A stretch of DNA of 7,908 nt from the NCBI GenBank assembly GCA_021815935.1, contig JAKAZH010000081.1, positions 1 through 7,908 on the forward strand. The letters run 5' to 3'. This DNA comes from Actinomycetes bacterium. GTDB taxonomy: Bacteria; Actinomycetota; Acidimicrobiia; Acidimicrobiales; Palsa-688. Within the stretch, counting starts at the first letter, position 1. The number at the start of each line of letters is the position of its first letter. The notes beneath the pieces are model-generated. The model made no database searches. It was given only the letters and a program-made list of their open reading frames with translations, and was not told the DNA's origin. This document shows positions 6,314-7,908 of this stretch, piece by piece. The translations under genes and the position numbers were made by a program.

Positions 6314-6347
6314 GCCAGAAATATATGAGAAGAAAATAAAAATATGT

Positions 6348-6375
6348 TTGCTCGTCGGTTCTTCTGGTCGATAAT
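6348..6375 (+). promoter_or_regulatory. Possible sigma-70-type promoter for epimerase gene
   Basis: TTGCTC (6348-6353) and GATAAT (6370-6375) are separated by 16 bases. The -10 differs from consensus at one position; the -35 keeps only its TTG start. It lies in the A+T-rich island and reads towards the epimerase. Transcription would begin near 6382, giving a leader of about 185 bases that contains the hairpin and the 20-bp array. No equally good pair was found for the LCP direction. Confidence 0.35.
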
Positions 6376-6428
6376 GAAATCAGCGCACCGGCCAGTTCCC
6401 CCCCCTCTGGACCGTGAAGCGCTGATGC

Positions 6429-6461
6429 GAAGGGCCCGGTATCCCCCCCACCGGGTCCTTC
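6429..6461 (+). other. Stem-loop with C-rich loop
   Basis: Bases 6429-6440 (GAAGGGCCCGGT) pair with 6450-6461 (ACCGGGTCCTTC) over 12 positions; the one imperfect pair is a G-U wobble in plus-strand RNA. The 9-base loop ends in seven C. There is no T run after it, so it is not a classic terminator. It would fold in the epimerase leader. Confidence 0.45.
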
Positions 6462-6465
6462 TGCG

Positions 6466-6525
6466 CGAAACGGGGCCGGCCGATACGAAACGGGGCCGGC
6501 CGATACGAAACGGGCCCGGCCGATA
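6466..6525. repeat. 20-bp tandem repeat array (3 units)
   Basis: The unit begins CGAAACGGGGCCGGCC and is 20 bp long, at 6466-6485, 6486-6505 and 6506-6525; the third copy differs by one base. The units abut without spacers. A half-unit match (CGATACGG) borders the right end. The array ends about 42 bp before the chosen epimerase start. Confidence 0.92.
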
Positions 6526-6567
6526 CGGTCCTGTCCTCGGTTGCTTTCCTTCGGTAACGTCGTCGGC

Positions 6568-7515
6568 GTGGTGACCAAGCCCTCCGGGCGCCAAGCCCGC
6601 CTCGAAGCCCATGACCAGTGCGTAGTCGCGGTCGAAGTCGGCGGCGGACTTCGCGTCTATCAGCACGATGGTATTGACATCCTTGACGGCTACGGGGAGG
6701 ACGAGGTCTGTCCTGCCGGGAGCGGCCAGCTCCTCGCCCCTTGGCCGAACCGGCTGGGCGACGGCCGCTTCACGTGGCATGGCAGGGAATATCAGCTGCC
6801 GATCACCGAGGTATCCAAAGGCAACGCCATCCACGGACTGGTGAGGTGGGCGAACTGGACGCTGCCGGAGCCGGAGTCACTTCACTCGCCGTGGACCGCC
6901 GGCACCCCGGTCGAACACTTGACGGTTTCGCACCGCCTGCATCCTCAGCCGGGTTGGCCGTGGGCGTTGGATCTCCGGGTCGTCTACCGCCTCAGCGAAG
7001 GCGGCCTCGAAGTCCGGACATGGCTGACGAACCTTTCCGGGGAAGCGTGCCCGATCGGTTTCGGCTGGCACCCGTACATCCGGGCCTTCGAGGGTACGGT
7101 GGACGCTATCCGCCTGACACTGCCGGCCGGGGCTGCGTACCGGTCCGACGATCGCGGGCTGCCGGTCGGACGAGCGTCTGTCAGCGAGTTGGGGTTGGAC
7201 TTCAACAGCGGCCGAAAGATCGGCGACGCCCGCCTCGACGCTGCCTTCACTGATCTGCAGCGCGAAGCAGACGGCCGCTGCGTCGTCCGGATCGAGTCTG
7301 AGGATCGGCCGACGGTAAAACTTTGGGTGGACAGGCAGTTCACCCATCTCATGGTTTTCACCGGTGACACGATTGGCGACGAGAGCCGGCGCCGGCGCAG
7401 CCTTGCCGTCGAGCCGATGACCGCCGCCCCCGACATGCTGCGCAGCGGGGACGGCCGTCAAGTGCTCGAACCGGCGAGCACGCTCGAGGCAGCGTGGGGA
7501 ATCCAGGTGGGCTAG
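6568..7515 (+). CDS. Aldose 1-epimerase family protein
   Basis: This protein of about 315 aa belongs to the galactose mutarotase-like family, which interconverts alpha and beta anomers of hexoses or hexose phosphates in the cytoplasm. Landmarks, numbered from GTG 6568, are EVGGGLRVY (23-31), LLAPWPNRLGDGRF (55-68; the NR pair, N61-R62, binds substrate in the family), GNAIHGL with H89, GFGWHPYI with catalytic-type H168, LDAAFTDL (223-230), and AVEPMTAAPDM with the probable general base E282. All key residues are present and length is normal. The start is uncertain: GTG 6568 and GTG 6571 are adjacent, TTG 6541 is in frame further up, and none has a good ribosome binding site. I choose 6568 because conserved sequence begins soon after it. 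The gene stands alone; it diverges from the LCP gene and converges on aceA. The sugar substrate is not evident. Confidence 0.9.
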   Translation: MVTKPSGRQARLEAHDQCVVAVEVGGGLRVYQHDGIDILDGYGEDEVCPAGSGQLLAPWPNRLGDGRFTWHGREYQLPITEVSKGNAIHGLVRWANWTLPEPESLHSPWTAGTPVEHLTVSHRLHPQPGWPWALDLRVVYRLSEGGLEVRTWLTNLSGEACPIGFGWHPYIRAFEGTVDAIRLTLPAGAAYRSDDRGLPVGRASVSELGLDFNSGRKIGDARLDAAFTDLQREADGRCVVRIESEDRPTVKLWVDRQFTHLMVFTGDTIGDESRRRRSLAVEPMTAAPDMLRSGDGRQVLEPASTLEAAWGIQVG

Positions 7516-7596
7516 GACTGGGCCAAGTCGGCTAGGACTGAACCCTGACTGAACGGTATCGCCGGGCTAGGACGCGGGCTAGGACTTGGCTAGGAC
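7510..7596. repeat. Five copies of GGCTAGGAC after the epimerase gene
   Basis: GGCTAGGAC occurs at 7510-7518, 7530-7538, 7565-7573, 7577-7585 and 7588-7596, all in the same direction, with irregular spacing of 20, 35, 12 and 11 bases. The first copy contains the TAG stop of the epimerase gene. Just after the fourth and overlapping the fifth copy, GGACC-GAACA-GGTCC (about 7593-7607) could form a small hairpin. The cluster fills most of the gap to aceA; no T-rich terminator was seen. Confidence 0.85.
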
Positions 7597-7631
7597 CGAA
7601 CAGGTCCGATTGCGCTCTCCGGCCCCGGCGA

Positions 7632-7908
7632 TCAGTGCTCGAACTGCTGCTCCTCTGTGGATCCCACCAACGCCAGCGTCGATGCGCTACCTCCACTTAG
7701 CGTTGATGCGACATCGTCGAAGTATCCGGCGCCGACTTCACGCTGGTGGCGCGTGGCGCTGTAACCGTCGGGCTCGAGCGAGAACTCCCTTTGCTGCAGC
7801 TCGACGTATGCGCTCATCCCGCGCTCGGCGTAGCCGTGTGCGAGGTCGAAGGTGGCTGCGTTGAGGGCGTGCCATCCGGCGAGCGTGATGAACTGGAAGC
7901 TGTATCCC
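7632..7908 (-). CDS. aceA: Isocitrate lyase, C-terminal fragment
   Basis: The last 91 codons of a gene entering from the right edge are visible, ending in TGA at 7634-7632. The fragment reads [16 protein letters not shown], then [36 protein letters not shown] and finally STEEQQF. This closely matches the end of mycobacterial-type isocitrate lyase 1, including the [11 protein letters not shown] block and the STEExQF ending from the C-terminal segment that closes over the active site. The enzyme splits isocitrate into succinate and glyoxylate in the glyoxylate shunt and, in actinobacteria, can also act as methylisocitrate lyase. The catalytic KKCGH motif lies outside the window. The gene ends 116 bp from the converging epimerase stop. 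Confidence 0.95.
   Translation of the reverse strand, partial: GYSFQFITLAGWHALNAATFDLAHGYAERGMSAYVELQQREFSLEPDGYSATRHQREVGAGYFDDVASTLSGGSASTLALVGSTEEQQFEH

Larger units (their letters stand above)
6147..6567. other. Repeat-rich divergent intergenic region
   Basis: These 421 bp lie between the starts of the LCP gene (leftward) and the epimerase gene (rightward). From left they hold a 16-bp repeat array (6191-6247), a 12-bp palindrome (6302-6313), an A+T-rich island (about 6317-6380) that stands out strongly from the G+C-rich surroundings and is the best place for promoters, a run of eight C at 6398-6405, a run of seven C inside a hairpin (6429-6461), and a 20-bp tandem array (6466-6525). Frames open through this region, including a 144-codon extension of the LCP frame, are low complexity and not credible as protein. 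Confidence 0.8.

Noticed and set aside
6466..6525. CRISPR array
   Set aside because: The 20-bp units abut with no spacers and there is no cas gene, so this is a plain tandem repeat.
6147..6578. N-terminal extension of 144 codons on the LCP reading frame
   Set aside because: It is low complexity, covers C tracts, an A+T-rich island and two tandem arrays, and would overlap the start of the divergent epimerase gene. A normal LCP N-terminus (basic stretch then one helix) begins at the ATG at 6146.

Overview
The window is G+C-rich and carries seven protein-coding genes. Two of them are cut by the window edges. Gene content and codon use point to a high-G+C actinobacterium: a LytR-CpsA-Psr (LCP) protein with a LytR_C domain, a mycobacterial-type isocitrate lyase C-terminus, and GTG starts. 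A lineage near Acidimicrobiia is a guess that the sequence alone cannot confirm. No tRNA, rRNA, CRISPR array, transposase or phage gene was seen.

Layout, left to right. (1) Positions 2-283 (+) hold the C-terminus of an amidohydrolase, most likely 8-oxoguanine deaminase. It converges with (2) a Cof-type HAD-superfamily hydrolase at 287-1213 (-), with only 3 bp between the stop codons. (3) A 490-bp gene-free stretch, 1214-1703, carries short direct repeats, a 12-bp tandem array and a nested inverted-repeat element (1381-1559) that looks like a dispersed MITE/REP-type repeat. (4) A MATE-family multidrug/metabolite exporter of DinF type lies at 1704-2996 (+). (5) Converging on it is a leftward set of three closely spaced genes: an LCP-family glycopolymer transferase (4509-6146), a DedA-family membrane protein (3857-4486) and a second, divergent DedA protein with a repetitive tail (3011-3835). 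(6) A repeat-rich divergent intergenic region, 6147-6567, has an A+T-rich island, C tracts and two tandem arrays. (7) An aldose 1-epimerase family gene lies at about 6568-7515 (+), followed by a cluster of five GGCTAGGAC copies. (8) The C-terminus of isocitrate lyase (aceA) lies at 7632 to the right edge (-).

The functional core is the LCP-DedA-DedA unit. LCP enzymes move cell-wall glycopolymers from undecaprenyl-(pyro)phosphate carriers onto peptidoglycan. DedA proteins have been linked to recycling of undecaprenyl phosphate across the membrane. The three genes could therefore couple polymer attachment to carrier recycling. The other genes look like ordinary metabolism: purine salvage, a phosphatase, efflux, sugar mutarotation and the glyoxylate shunt.

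The clearest oddity is the number of short tandem arrays of different period (12, 18, 18, 16 and 20 bp, plus an irregular 9-bp motif) within 8 kb. They sit in intergenic DNA and in the low-complexity tails of two proteins. I see no convincing new defence or mobile system.
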